From Simplicispira suum (GTDB lineage: Bacteria; Pseudomonadota; Gammaproteobacteria; Burkholderiales; Burkholderiaceae_C), in the NCBI RefSeq assembly GCF_003008595.1, contig NZ_CP027669.1:682001-746000 (forward strand): a stretch of 64,000 nt of DNA, written 5' to 3'. The position numbers and the translations under genes were made by a program. Of this stretch, positions 28,203 to 37,550 are shown piece by piece. The stretch's first letter is position 1; each line of letters begins with the position of its first letter. Below the pieces are notes generated by a model, which was given only the letters and a program-made list of their open reading frames with translations, searched no databases and was not told the origin of the DNA.

Positions 28203-28796
28203 CTATGGCTTGCTCCCCGTAAACCGCGGCATCGTCGCCTCGCCCGCCGCGCTGATGCCGTCGCGCACCAGCACCTTTTTTACCGTAAGCCACAGAATTT
28301 TGATGTCGAGCCACAGCGAGCGGTGGTCCACGTACCAGACGTCGAGCTTGAACTTGTCGTCCCAGCCCAGCGCATTGCGGCCATTGACCTGGGCCCAACC
28401 GGTGATGCCGGGGCGCACCTCATGCCGGCGCGCCTGCTCAGGGGAATACAGCGGCAAATACTCCATCAAGAGCGGGCGCGGTCCCACCAGGCTCATGTCG
28501 CCCTTGAGCACGTTCCACAGCCCGGGCAACTCGTCCAGGCTGGTTGCGCGCAGAAAGCGGCCAAAGGGCGTGAGCCGGTCGGCGTCGGGCAGCAAGGCGC
28601 CATCGGGGCCACGCGCTTCCGTCATGGTGCGGAACTTGACCATCTCGAACGGCTTGCTGTGCAATCCGGGGCGCACCTGGCGAAAGAACGCCGGGCGGCC
28701 CAGCTTGCGGCGCACCAGCAAGGTCAATACCGTTAGCGGCAGGCAGAGCAGCAGCAGAGCCATCAAGGCGGTAGCAAAGTCAAAAAGGCGCTTCAT
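28203..28796 (-). CDS. Initiating sugar-phosphate transferase (PglC-like monotopic PGT)
   Basis: 197 residues. One N-terminal re-entrant hydrophobic helix is followed by the catalytic domain of small phosphoglycosyl transferases: KLGRPAFFRQVRPG, FEMVKFRTM, the Asp-Glu dyad in TSLDELPGLWNVLKGDMSLV, and GPRPLLMEYLPLYSPEQARR. These enzymes move a sugar-1-phosphate from UDP-sugar to undecaprenyl phosphate, starting the repeat unit. The compact size and the neighbouring PglD/E/F-like genes suggest diNAcBac-1-phosphate (or a QuiNAc relative) as donor; this is inferred. Confidence 0.92.
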   Translation of the reverse strand: MKRLFDFATALMALLLLCLPLTVLTLLVRRKLGRPAFFRQVRPGLHSKPFEMVKFRTMTEARGPDGALLPDADRLTPFGRFLRATSLDELPGLWNVLKGDMSLVGPRPLLMEYLPLYSPEQARRHEVRPGITGWAQVNGRNALGWDDKFKLDVWYVDHRSLWLDIKILWLTVKKVLVRDGISAAGEATMPRFTGSKP

Positions 28797-28807
28797 TTGA
28801 AATTAAA

Positions 28808-28853
28808 AACAATAGCATGTTGCGTAATCTGGATAAGCGCTAGCGGCAAAAAT
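28808..28853. repeat. Palindromic repeat, copy 8 (pglC-like / wbuB junction)
   Basis: Plus strand: AATAGCATGTTGCGTAATCT followed by GGATAAGCGCTAGCGGCAAAAATG in pieces. Most like copy 9 at 31271. Confidence 0.65.
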
Positions 28854-28855
28854 GA

Positions 28856-30121
28856 CTAAATATTTCGTACATCTGCCTCACTTCTTTGGCGCTTTGTCAA
28901 CCTACTGAATATTTCCCCGAACTGCCCCACTCCCACCGCCAAAGCAAGGTGCTGAGCATAGAACTGCTGCGCCTTCTGGCCCATGGCGATTAACGCTTGC
29001 GGCGGAGTATTGACCAAGGCAGCGGCGGCTTCCGCCAAAGCTTCGGCGTTTTCTGATTCGGCCACGATACCGCCACCGGACTGGCGCAGCAGATCGGCGG
29101 CGTCGCCATCCACTGCCATCAAGAGCGGCTTGCTTGCGGCCATGTAGGCCTGGGTTTTGGAGGGGATGGTAATTTCAAACAGCGGATCTTTGCGCAGGTG
29201 CACCAGCAGTGCATCGGCCCCTTGCAGATACGTGCCGACTTCCGCCATTGGTACGGCAGGCAGGAAGACCACGTTTGTCAGCCCGCGCTGCGCTGCCTGT
29301 TGTTTGAGTGCGCTCAGCTCAACGCCACCGCCCAGCATGACGAAGCACACACGCGAATCTCCCACTTGCAGCAATGCAGCGGCGTCGAGCACTGCGCCCA
29401 GCGCCTGCGCCTTGCCCATGTTGCCGGCAAACAGAATGCGAAAGCGCTCGGGCCCAGGGAAGGCCTCTGGCAGTTGTCCTGTCGGCGTCGCCAGTGTCGC
29501 CTCGTCGGCCCAGTTGTAAATGACGTCTACCTTGGCTGCAGGTACGCCGCGTTCCACCAGTAGGCGCTTGAAGCCCGGTGAGAGCACCACGATGCTATCG
29601 ACGCGCCGATACACCCAGCGGCAAACTGCGGCTACCAGGTTCAAGGCCTTGGGGCTGCTGAGCATGCCCGTCGCACGCAACGTATCGGGCCACATATCTT
29701 GAATGTCATACACCACCGGAATGCGGCGCAGCAACCGAACCAAGCTGGCTGCAATGCCCACAGTGAGCGGCGGATGGTAGGCGTACATGACATCAGCGCG
29801 CCTTGCCATGAAAAGGCCATAGACCAGCGCCGATACGGCAAAACTGGCGTAGTTGAACACGCGCTTGATGGCCGATTGGTCGTGGTTGGGGTACAGCGGC
29901 AGGCGCGTAACCTGCACGCCATCGATCACCTCGCGCTGCAGCCACTTGATGCGGTAGCCAGGGTACAGCTTGCCACCAGGGTAATTGGGAAAGCCCGTGA
30001 TCACCTCGACCTCAAAACCCTGGCGCACCAGCTCGCGCGCGAACACGATGCCTTTGAAGGTGGGCTCCGGGTCAAACCACTGCGTCAGCAGCAGCACCCG
30101 GATGGGGCGTGGCGAAGGCAT
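28856..30121 (-). CDS. wbuB: GT4 glycosyltransferase, WbuB-like (L-FucNAc transferase)
   Basis: 421 residues with GT-B fold features: the N-terminal LTQWFDPEPTFKGIVFAREL, MYAYHPPLTVGIAASLVRLL, the donor-domain RILFAGNMGKAQALGAVLDA and the EX7E-type stretch FEITIPSKTQAYMAASKPLL. Sequence and position fit WbuB, encoded next to fnlABC in E. coli O26-type clusters and held to transfer N-acetyl-L-fucosamine. It starts 5 bp after the fnlC-like stop with GAGG upstream. Confidence 0.88.
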   Translation of the reverse strand: MPSPRPIRVLLLTQWFDPEPTFKGIVFARELVRQGFEVEVITGFPNYPGGKLYPGYRIKWLQREVIDGVQVTRLPLYPNHDQSAIKRVFNYASFAVSALVYGLFMARRADVMYAYHPPLTVGIAASLVRLLRRIPVVYDIQDMWPDTLRATGMLSSPKALNLVAAVCRWVYRRVDSIVVLSPGFKRLLVERGVPAAKVDVIYNWADEATLATPTGQLPEAFPGPERFRILFAGNMGKAQALGAVLDAAALLQVGDSRVCFVMLGGGVELSALKQQAAQRGLTNVVFLPAVPMAEVGTYLQGADALLVHLRKDPLFEITIPSKTQAYMAASKPLLMAVDGDAADLLRQSGGGIVAESENAEALAEAAAALVNTPPQALIAMGQKAQQFYAQHLALAVGVGQFGEIFSRLTKRQRSEADVRNI

Positions 30122-30126
30122 TCGCC

Positions 30127-31257
30127 TCAGTACTTCTTCCACACCACGCGATTCACGTAGTCGGTATAGCTGTGAATGATACGAAGCACCTTGTCCGACA
30201 CATTGGGCATGCTGTAGTCGCCCACCTGGCGCAGCAGCCGGGTAGCGCCGCGCGGCTGGCTTTCCAGAATTGCCAGCCCCTGCAGCACGCGCTCTGCCTC
30301 CAAGCCCACCATCATCACGGCGGCCTCTTCCATGCCTTCAGGCCGCTCGTGTGCCTCGCGCAGATTCAGAGCGGGGAAGTTGAGGATGGACGACTCTTCA
30401 TTGATGGTGCCGCTGTCGGAAAGCACGGCCTTCGCGGACAGCTGCAGCCGGTTGTAGTCCGTAAAACCCAGGGGCTTGAGCAACTGCACCTTGGCGTGAA
30501 ATTTGGCACCCAAGGCATCCACCCGCTTTTGCGTGCGCGGATGGGTAGAAACGATGACCGTCAGGCCGTACTGCTCGGCCACGATATTGAGCACCTGCAC
30601 CAGCTTGCCAAAATTCTGGTCTGAATCGATGTTTTCCTCGCGGTGCGCGCTGACCACAAAAAATTGCTCTTCAGCCAGCCCCAGGCGGCCCAGCACGTCA
30701 GAGGCATCAATGCGCGGGCGGTAGTGCGCCAGCACTTCTGCCATCGGGCTGCCGGTTTTGATCACCATGTCGGGTGGCAGGCCCTCGCGCAGCAGGTATT
30801 CGCGGGCAATGCTGCTGTAGGTGAGGTTGATGTCGGCCGTGTGGTCGACGATGCGGCGGTTGATTTCCTCCGGCACGCGCTGGTCAAAACAGCGGTTGCC
30901 TGCCTCCATATGGAACACCGGCACCTTGCGCCGCTTGGCCGGCAGAACCGCCATGCAACTGTTGGTGTCGCCCAGCACCAGCAGTGCGTCGGGCGCCACA
31001 TCGGCCAACACTGCATCGACGGCGATGATGATGTTGCCAATGGTTTGCGCGGCGCTGCCACCGGCTGCGTTCAAGAAATGGCCGGGCTTGCGAATGCCCA
31101 GGTCGTCAAAAAAAATCTGGTTCAGCTCGTAATCGTAGTTTTGCCCGGTGTGCACCAACACATGCTCGCAATGCTCATCCAACCGCGCCAACACGCGTGA
31201 GAGGCGAATGATTTCGGGCCTGGTACCGACCACGGTCATGACTTTGAGCTTCTTCAT
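30127..31257 (-). CDS. fnlC: UDP-N-acetyl sugar C2-epimerase, FnlC/WbjD-like
   Basis: 376 residues, with the WecB fold: MTVVGTRPEIIRLSRVLARL, VLVHTGQNYDYELNQIFFDD, VLGDTNSCMAV, HMEAGNRCFDQRVPEEINRR, and the C-terminal DSGTINEESSILNFPALNLR. The family C2-epimerises UDP-2-acetamido-2,6-dideoxy-L-talose to UDP-L-FucNAc. Assignment over plain UDP-GlcNAc 2-epimerase rests on the fnlA-fnlB neighbours. Confidence 0.9.
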   Translation of the reverse strand: MKKLKVMTVVGTRPEIIRLSRVLARLDEHCEHVLVHTGQNYDYELNQIFFDDLGIRKPGHFLNAAGGSAAQTIGNIIIAVDAVLADVAPDALLVLGDTNSCMAVLPAKRRKVPVFHMEAGNRCFDQRVPEEINRRIVDHTADINLTYSSIAREYLLREGLPPDMVIKTGSPMAEVLAHYRPRIDASDVLGRLGLAEEQFFVVSAHREENIDSDQNFGKLVQVLNIVAEQYGLTVIVSTHPRTQKRVDALGAKFHAKVQLLKPLGFTDYNRLQLSAKAVLSDSGTINEESSILNFPALNLREAHERPEGMEEAAVMMVGLEAERVLQGLAILESQPRGATRLLRQVGDYSMPNVSDKVLRIIHSYTDYVNRVVWKKY

Positions 31258-31270
31258 TGATTCACTCTTC

Positions 31271-31317
31271 TTTTTATAGCTTGTTACGCAATATGGATAA
31301 GCGCTAGCGGCCAATTT
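31271..31317. repeat. Palindromic repeat, copy 9 (fnlC / fnlB junction)
   Basis: Plus strand: TTTATAGCTTGTTACGCAAT followed by ATGGATAAGCGCTAGCGGCCAATTT in pieces. It fills the gap between fnlB stop and fnlC start. Confidence 0.7.
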
Positions 31318-31322
31318 AATGC

Positions 31323-32456
31323 CTAAACCGGGCAAGCAAAGGTATCGGGCTGGGCGCGGTCAAACACCTCGTTGGCCCACAGCATGACGACCATTTCGTC
31401 TTGGCCAATGTTGGTAATGTCGTGTGTCCAGCCCGGCACCGTCTCGACAATCTCCGCCTTGTCGCCGCTGGCCAGCAGCTCATGCGTCTCACCCGTGTGC
31501 ATGTGCCTGAACTTGAAGCGCGCCTGGCCTTTGATAACCAGGAACTTCTCGGTCTTGCTGTGGTGGTAATGCCCGCCCCGCGTAATGCCGGGGTGCGCGG
31601 TGAAGTAACTGAACTGCCCGCAATCGGGCGTCTTGAGCATTTCGACAAACACGCCGCGCGGGTCGGCATGCTGCGGCACAACGTAGGCAAAGCGATCCAC
31701 CGGCAGGTAGCTGACATAGGTGGAATACAGCGCGCGCACCAGCCCAGCGCCCACCCGCTCGGTCATCAGTGTGGCGCGGCTGTCGTGGAATGCCTGAATC
31801 TGCTCTGCCACCGCGCCCACGGTGGTGGTGTATTGCGGGGCCACTGTGGCAAAGCCGTTTGCATCCACAGTGCCATCGGCACCATCCAGCAATTGAAGGA
31901 AGCACGCAACCACGTCGTCCACGTGCACCAGTGTTAGCGGCGCCGCCGGGTCGTTTACCTGAACGGGCAGGCCACGCGCCATGTTGTGGCAAAACGTGGC
32001 GACGGCCGAGTTGTAGTTGGGCTTGCACCATTTGCCAAACACATTGGGCAGGCGAAACACATGCACCGGCACCTGGTGGCTGGCGGCCAGGGAAAACAGC
32101 GCATCTTCTGCCGCACGTTTGCTTTGCCCATAGGGGTTGGCGTGGGCAGCCTGGGTAGACGAGGTATACACAACCGGGATCCGCTTGCCAGTAGCGGCCG
32201 CCAGCGCTGCTACCGCTTGGCACAGCGCATGCGTAAGCTCTGCATTGCCCACGGCAAACTCTTGCGGGTCTTGCGGGCGGTTGACGCCGGCAAGGTGAAA
32301 TACAAAATCGACCCCTTGCAGCAATTCAGGCAATTGCCCCACTGAGTGGCTGCGCGTAAAGCTGCGCACCTGCACATCCTTGCGCTCGACCAAATGCAAT
32401 TGCAGGTTTTTACCAACGAAGCCATCGGCCCCAGTGATCAGCACTGTGTGGGTCAT
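31323..32456 (-). CDS. fnlB: NDP-sugar 4-keto reductase with C-terminal cupin, FnlB/WbjC-like
   Basis: 377 residues. The N-terminal SDR/Rossmann domain begins MTHTVLITGADGFVGKNLQL and contains VVYTSSTQAAHANPYGQSKR (YxxxK active site). The C-terminal ~120 residues form a cupin (FSYFTAHPGITRGGHYHHSK, KFLVIKGQARFKFRHMHTGE). This reductase-cupin fusion is typical of FnlB/WbjC in UDP-L-FucNAc synthesis. The start at 32456 lies 4 bp after the fnlA stop. Confidence 0.92.
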   Translation of the reverse strand: MTHTVLITGADGFVGKNLQLHLVERKDVQVRSFTRSHSVGQLPELLQGVDFVFHLAGVNRPQDPQEFAVGNAELTHALCQAVAALAAATGKRIPVVYTSSTQAAHANPYGQSKRAAEDALFSLAASHQVPVHVFRLPNVFGKWCKPNYNSAVATFCHNMARGLPVQVNDPAAPLTLVHVDDVVACFLQLLDGADGTVDANGFATVAPQYTTTVGAVAEQIQAFHDSRATLMTERVGAGLVRALYSTYVSYLPVDRFAYVVPQHADPRGVFVEMLKTPDCGQFSYFTAHPGITRGGHYHHSKTEKFLVIKGQARFKFRHMHTGETHELLASGDKAEIVETVPGWTHDITNIGQDEMVVMLWANEVFDRAQPDTFACPV

Positions 32457-32460
32457 ACAC

Positions 32461-33504
32461 TCAATCCTCTGCCGCCACACGCTCGCCACGGGCGATGCGC
32501 TGCATGAAGTCGAGCTTGAGCAACAACGCCTTCATGCCTTCGACATCGAGCCGGGTGGTGTTGTGCGAGTTGTATTCCTCCCCATGGGCACTCCGCGTAA
32601 GCGCGGCCTGGCCCTCATCAACGAATTTCGCGTAATTCAAATCCCGCCCATCGGGTGGCACACGGAAATAGTCGCCCATATCTTCGGCGCAAGCCATTTC
32701 TTCTCGGCTTAGCAAGGCTTCGTACAGTTTTTCGCCATGGCGGGTGCCCATTACCTGCACAGGATGGCCAGACTTGCCCATGACGTTGAGCACCGCCTTC
32801 GCAAGTGTCTCCACCGTAGCTGCGGGTGCCTTCTGCACAAAAATATCGCCGTTATTGCCATGTTCAAAGGCATACAAAACCAAGTCCACTGCATCGGCCA
32901 GCGTCATCATGAAGCGCGTCATGGCCGGGTCGGTTACGGTAATAGGCTTGCCAGCAAACACCTGCTCGACAAACAGCGGAATCACCGAGCCACGCGACGC
33001 CATCACATTGCCATAACGGGTGCCGCAAATTACCGTGCCCGTGCCTTCCAGGTTGCGGCTGGCCGCGACCATCACTTTTTCCATCATTGCCTTGCTGATG
33101 CCCATGGCGTTGATGGGGTAGACGGCCTTGTCGGTGCTGAGGCACACCACCCGTTTCACACCCTCCGCAATGGCGGCCTCCAGCACGTTCTCTGTACCGA
33201 GAACATTGGTGCGCACCGCCTGCATGGGGTGGAATTCGCAGGACGGCACCTGCTTCAAGGCTGCTGCGTGGAACACATAGTCGACGCCGCGCATGGCCTG
33301 CTGCACGCTGCGTGCATCTCGAACATCACCAATGTAGAACTTCAGCTTGGCGCTGTTGTAGCGCTTGCGCATGTCGTCCTGCTTCTTTTCGTCGCGGCTG
33401 AAGATGCGGATCTCAGCTATGTCGGACTCTAAAAGGCGTTTTAGGACGGCGTTGCCGAAGGAGCCGGTGCCGCCCGTGATTAATAATTTATGCTTCACAA
33501 ACAT
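32461..33504 (-). CDS. fnlA: UDP-GlcNAc 4,6-dehydratase / 5- and 3-epimerase, FnlA/WbjB-like
   Basis: 347 residues, starting MFVKHKLLITGGTGSFGNAV. Short-chain dehydrogenase with STDKAVYPINAMGISKAMME (Met-Lys active site), CGTRYGNVMASRGSVIPLFV and RHGEKLYEALLSREEM. FnlA/WbjB makes the UDP-L-keto-deoxy sugar that FnlB reduces. First of the fnlA-fnlB-fnlC-wbuB run and directly downstream of an AT-rich glycosyltransferase gene, marking a clear composition switch. Confidence 0.94.
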   Translation of the reverse strand: MFVKHKLLITGGTGSFGNAVLKRLLESDIAEIRIFSRDEKKQDDMRKRYNSAKLKFYIGDVRDARSVQQAMRGVDYVFHAAALKQVPSCEFHPMQAVRTNVLGTENVLEAAIAEGVKRVVCLSTDKAVYPINAMGISKAMMEKVMVAASRNLEGTGTVICGTRYGNVMASRGSVIPLFVEQVFAGKPITVTDPAMTRFMMTLADAVDLVLYAFEHGNNGDIFVQKAPAATVETLAKAVLNVMGKSGHPVQVMGTRHGEKLYEALLSREEMACAEDMGDYFRVPPDGRDLNYAKFVDEGQAALTRSAHGEEYNSHNTTRLDVEGMKALLLKLDFMQRIARGERVAAED

Positions 33505-33513
33505 ATTTTCTTC

Positions 33514-34833
33514 TCATTCCCAATTGTTTAATAAGACTTCCATTTTCTCTCTGTTAACCTCAGCATCAAATTTATTCTTCGCGAATTCAAACCCGCTACG
33601 TGCCAACTGACTTTTTATCTCGGGTGATTCAACAATGACTCGTAGTTTTTCAATTTTCTTTTCAAAACTATCAACCTCCGTTAACGCTACCCCAATATTG
33701 TTATCTATTACCATTCGAATAGAGGCGAGGTCCGCAGGACCAAATGCAATCAAACAGACACCAGCCGCAAAATACTCGGGCAGCTTTGTAGAAATAGAAA
33801 GCTTCGTCAGCTGAGCGTAGCGCCTTTCAAAACTTTCCACGTGAAGAGCAAAATCCGCCTTAATTAGGCGCATTTTGAGCTCATCAGAATTCAGTGATCC
33901 GCCAAAGACAATATCAAATTTTCCAAATTCGCGCAATAATCTTTTACTAGGTTCTTGCATAGAGTAAACCGTCAGGCGAATTCTTACAGCCGATATTTTT
34001 GAGACGCTAAGCAGCAACTCACCAAACTCGAGTAGCGATCTATCGCGTCCCAAATGCAAACCGCCTGCGTAAACCACATCAAGATGATCACATCCACGAA
34101 TACTAATATCACGAAAAGGAAAATCGAAAGGAAATTGCACAGAGTTCATTATGGGAACAAATTCCCTTCCAAAAACTTTTCCGAACTCGGCCCCCATTTC
34201 CTCCCCAATTACAAAGACATGGCGGGCCAGAGCAAAAGAAGAATGATAAATTCGCAGTAATCGGGCATGTAGAAATTTTGAAAGAATTCCTCGCGGTCGA
34301 ACATTCAGTACGTAGTCATCAGTAATGTAAATATCCATCGGAACTAGAAACGTCTTAGCGATCTCGTTGGAAATCACAAAGGAAAATATTGAATTACCGC
34401 CAACAAAGAAAATGGAGTCAGGAGCGAAACTCTGAATCCATTTAAGCAATGCATCTGAGCGCCAAATTTTCGTTCTATAAATCACATCTCTCAGCAAGAG
34501 TTTAACAGCATTAGTTCGTCGCAATAAATTTACGACGACAATCTTCACTGTCGATGCCTCAGAGTAATGATCTTTTACGCTCTCCAGTGATTCGACAACA
34601 TGACCGCATGCTCGCGATCGAGAAAACAACAAGATGGTCTGGATAATATCTAAATCACGCACACGGAAAAAATTCTTAAACCGCCTCGACTCTGGCACCT
34701 CATCTTGAAAATACAATTGGGCAACCTCGTTTGGGCCCCAACTATCGAATATAGAGGTTAGCGTCTTCCCGTTATTAGAATGAAGGGAAAGGGAATTATG
34801 ACTTATGATCAAAATCCGCTTGCGTTTAACCAT
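33514..34833 (-). CDS. Glycosyltransferase, GT4-like, acceptor unknown
   Basis: 439 residues, AT-rich. Starts MVKRKRILIISHNSLSLHSN, has a GT-B-like middle (FVIGEEMGAEFGKVFGREFV, DVVYAGGLHLGRDRSLLEFG) and a C-terminal donor-site-like segment LTKLSISTKLPEYFAAGVCL with AFGPADLASIRMV. Similarity to known families is distant, but the layout is that of retaining GT-B transferases. The ATG at 34833 has AGGAAG at good spacing; two upstream Met codons are less likely. It lies between the Wzy-like gene and fnlA, so it probably adds one sugar of the repeat unit. Confidence 0.78.
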   Translation of the reverse strand: MVKRKRILIISHNSLSLHSNNGKTLTSIFDSWGPNEVAQLYFQDEVPESRRFKNFFRVRDLDIIQTILLFSRSRACGHVVESLESVKDHYSEASTVKIVVVNLLRRTNAVKLLLRDVIYRTKIWRSDALLKWIQSFAPDSIFFVGGNSIFSFVISNEIAKTFLVPMDIYITDDYVLNVRPRGILSKFLHARLLRIYHSSFALARHVFVIGEEMGAEFGKVFGREFVPIMNSVQFPFDFPFRDISIRGCDHLDVVYAGGLHLGRDRSLLEFGELLLSVSKISAVRIRLTVYSMQEPSKRLLREFGKFDIVFGGSLNSDELKMRLIKADFALHVESFERRYAQLTKLSISTKLPEYFAAGVCLIAFGPADLASIRMVIDNNIGVALTEVDSFEKKIEKLRVIVESPEIKSQLARSGFEFAKNKFDAEVNREKMEVLLNNWE

Positions 34834-34895
34834 AATTTCTTCCTGAGAATTACTCATCGACAAACCCTGCTCCCAGTTCGGTTTCTACGGGCGAT

Positions 34896-36155
34896 TCAAT
34901 TATTACGCCTTCTAAAAGAAAAACGAGGTAGTCCATATTTTGCAAATAATAGGGCCATTAAAATCAATACGCACGCCATGCTAGCGTAAGAAGAAAATAC
35001 AAAATTTCCTACTGGCAGGGAAGCCATCAAGATAACTAAATAATAACAAATTGCCAGTTCGACAAATGAATAATTTTTCGCCGAATGAATGGAAAATAGT
35101 ACAACTAACCGCCCCACTGCAAAGACGACAACTAATAACAATGGAAATCCCAACACCTCAATGTACGTTATAGCGTCCGGCATCCAATTTACACCGCAAT
35201 CTATAACATTATTGCATATACTGTACTTCGTGGCATTGTGAAATAAAAAGTTAACTGGAAGTATATAATCCAAGATACTCAAGGTGCTCTGTGGATCTAT
35301 AAATTGCTCAAAAAAATTAGATACGAAAAATATTCCAAATGTGAAGTATCCATTAAGCCTGTATAGAAAGGCTGCAGCAAAATCGGACACATCACCAATT
35401 GCCGAGTTTGCATTAAAACACATCTGCCTCGTGTGACAAATTAGTTCCCCAGAGAATTGAAAACGCGCAGATATATTGTAATCGAAAGCGGCTAGGCCAA
35501 TCAGACCCAACAGGACCATAAGCGCTTTATTACTTTTTCGTTTAGCGCGTGGTGCTCGAATATTCCTGGCGGCAACGCTAAACCACAATAAGAAGCAAAC
35601 CTCAAATATTTCTATACTCGTGCCGCGACCTATAGATTGGTAGACGTTAGAGAAAGAAGAGAGCACTAGGACCGCTACCGCATTAAAATTAAACTTCCTA
35701 CCCTTGGCGATCAATTCCAAAAATGAATATACAAGCCAAAATTTGCAAAAAATTAGCAAAGAAAATGCGGGAATCTGATTAACAGAAAAGGATGTCAATC
35801 CGCTCTCGGCATTGTAGGATTGATACGAATTGTAATTTGACTCAAATGATCTCAAGGTTTGCAATATCGCACCAAGGCCCTTCCCAGTATAGAAAAACGT
35901 CAGGTAATAGCTTCCAAAGACCGATAGAAATGCAAGCGAATAAAAAAGTCTCCAATTAATTATTTTTTTTAATTCGTCTAAACTAGCGACTCTGCGACTT
36001 GGCGCATAAGAACCGGCAATGTACACTATCAATATTATTAGCGAGAAACCAATTCCATATGCCAGTTTTTCGAATGGTATATTATGAGTCCCACATATTG
36101 CGAGAAATATTACACCGAAATACCAGTAGACTACGATTCGTGTAACCGCGTTCAT
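34896..36155 (-). CDS. wzy: O-antigen polymerase-like membrane protein (Wzy candidate)
   Basis: 419 residues with about 10-12 hydrophobic helices and a large loop before the last helices (FIDPQSTLSILDYILPVNFL through WMPDAITYIEVLGFPLLLVV). The loop with NWMPDAITYIEVLG resembles the variable periplasmic loop of Wzy proteins, which are poorly conserved and are usually named by topology and context. It is coupled to the GT2 gene upstream (4-bp overlap). The gene is markedly AT-rich. Confidence 0.8.
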   Translation of the reverse strand: MNAVTRIVVYWYFGVIFLAICGTHNIPFEKLAYGIGFSLIILIVYIAGSYAPSRRVASLDELKKIINWRLFYSLAFLSVFGSYYLTFFYTGKGLGAILQTLRSFESNYNSYQSYNAESGLTSFSVNQIPAFSLLIFCKFWLVYSFLELIAKGRKFNFNAVAVLVLSSFSNVYQSIGRGTSIEIFEVCFLLWFSVAARNIRAPRAKRKSNKALMVLLGLIGLAAFDYNISARFQFSGELICHTRQMCFNANSAIGDVSDFAAAFLYRLNGYFTFGIFFVSNFFEQFIDPQSTLSILDYILPVNFLFHNATKYSICNNVIDCGVNWMPDAITYIEVLGFPLLLVVVFAVGRLVVLFSIHSAKNYSFVELAICYYLVILMASLPVGNFVFSSYASMACVLILMALLFAKYGLPRFSFRRRNN

Positions 36156-37084
36156 AACTCATTGGACGCGAGGTTGCGAGCGACTCTGACAACTTTCACA
36201 AGTCCAAGCAACGCATAGTTATATGTATACCCAATAAGGGGAATACTGAAAAGAGCACCCTTAATTCGTGAATAAATGTATTCACGTCTTAGAATACTAA
36301 CTAGTCTTCTATTTTCTCCTTTGAACTTTATTGCTTCATCGAGCCAGATCTTATTCATCCGATGTACATTTCTTTGTAAAATCAATAGTTTTTTTGGGTT
36401 CTCAATATTCGAAACATTCGAATCATGTATTCTGTATTTAACAAGTAGTTCATCTACATAGCCTAATTCACCCTCCAACAGCGATCTGAATGCTAAAAGA
36501 CCGTCCTCCTGAAACACAGAGGAATCTAATGCACCATATTTATCGAATATATTTTTTCGAAAGGCGAATGTACATCCCAAGGCCCAACAATTTCTATTTA
36601 CCATAAACTCATCAATATTTTTAGAGTATTTTGGAGGTACACGGAAAAATCTGCGCTGCCTATCGCCTTGGAAGTTAACAACTTCAGCATTCGAAAAAAC
36701 TGCTACCGTCTTTTCGCCATCAGCTAAGAATCGCTCATACAAAAGTTTTGTTCTATTAGGGAGGGAGATGTCATCCCCTGCAGCATTAATAATAATCTCA
36801 CCTTGAGCGATTTTTAAAATGCTATTTAGATGTCCGCATATTCCTAAATTTTTTCTAGTTCTATTAAGTATAATTTTATGAGGTCCGTTATAGGACTTTA
36901 CAAACTCTCTCATTATGTCAAACGTGCCATCAGTAGAACAATCGTCAGACAATATAATTTCGATGGAGGAAAATTCTTGGCAAACAGCTGCTTGCACTGC
37001 TTCGCGTATATAGTCCTCTTGGTTGTACGTAAGCAGTACAAATGTAACCAAAGGCAGATCGGATTCAATCACACAATACTCCAA
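36152..37084 (-). CDS. GT2 family glycosyltransferase
   Basis: 310 residues with GT-A features: VTFVLLTYNQEDYIREAVQA, SIEIILSDDCSTDGTFDIMR, GEIIINAAGDDISLPNRTKL (DxD-like) and the C-terminal FQEDGLLAFRSLLEGELGYV. An inverting transferase for one linkage of the glycan. AT-rich, probably acquired. Its stop overlaps the Wzy-like start (ATGA). Confidence 0.9.
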   Translation of the reverse strand: MEYCVIESDLPLVTFVLLTYNQEDYIREAVQAAVCQEFSSIEIILSDDCSTDGTFDIMREFVKSYNGPHKIILNRTRKNLGICGHLNSILKIAQGEIIINAAGDDISLPNRTKLLYERFLADGEKTVAVFSNAEVVNFQGDRQRRFFRVPPKYSKNIDEFMVNRNCWALGCTFAFRKNIFDKYGALDSSVFQEDGLLAFRSLLEGELGYVDELLVKYRIHDSNVSNIENPKKLLILQRNVHRMNKIWLDEAIKFKGENRRLVSILRREYIYSRIKGALFSIPLIGYTYNYALLGLVKVVRVARNLASNEL

Positions 37085-37550
37085 TTATTTCAATTTTTGC
37101 TTGCATACCGTCGACAGGTAATTCGTAAGGAAGGTTTGATTGAAATTATCAGCCAATCGATCTAAATCAAGAAGCGAAAACTCTATAAAAATAGTCATAA
37201 TAATTTTACATTTCATCATTTTTATTCTAAGTATGCCGCGCACGTGAATCGCACGTAATTTCTGCCGTACTCGTCCTTGCTTCAACGCTCAAGTGTTATC
37301 GCGCAGCAATATGGAGTTTGTATGGGGAACACTTATATCCGTAGAAACGCTACCTTCACCAGGAAAACAGCCCCACTGCCTCACGCCAAGTTTGGCCTTG
37401 GTACGGTCAAAGATCAAGACATTTCTGTCTATCGGGTGGCTCGAATACATCCTATGGCCAACATCGGGTTTAGAAGCAGACGCAGAGGCAGCAAGCCGCG
37501 GAATTTCAGTACTAGATCCAATATGCGGTACTCCCAAAGGTCATCGATAT
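37085..37550. other. 466-bp gap in the glycan cluster, no recognisable gene
   Basis: Between GT2 and wzx lies a stretch with only short open frames on both strands (for example 37289-37537 minus and 37293-37613 plus). None has a ribosome-binding site or motif I recognise. The wzx-proximal half (about 37290-37550) has higher GC than the AT-rich GT2 side, so a recombination joint or a remnant of a deleted gene is plausible. Confidence 0.4.

Noticed and set aside
32185..32235. Segment in fnlB with CGGCCGCCAGCGCTGCTACC considered as another palindromic-repeat copy.
   Set aside because: Only the core resembles the family; the GATAGCT and GAGGCC ends are missing, so chance in Ala-rich coding sequence is likelier.
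37085..37285. 66-codon minus-strand frame directly before the GT2 gene.
   Set aside because: It opens with TTG, has no ribosome-binding site or family features, and looks like chance reading of AT-rich DNA.
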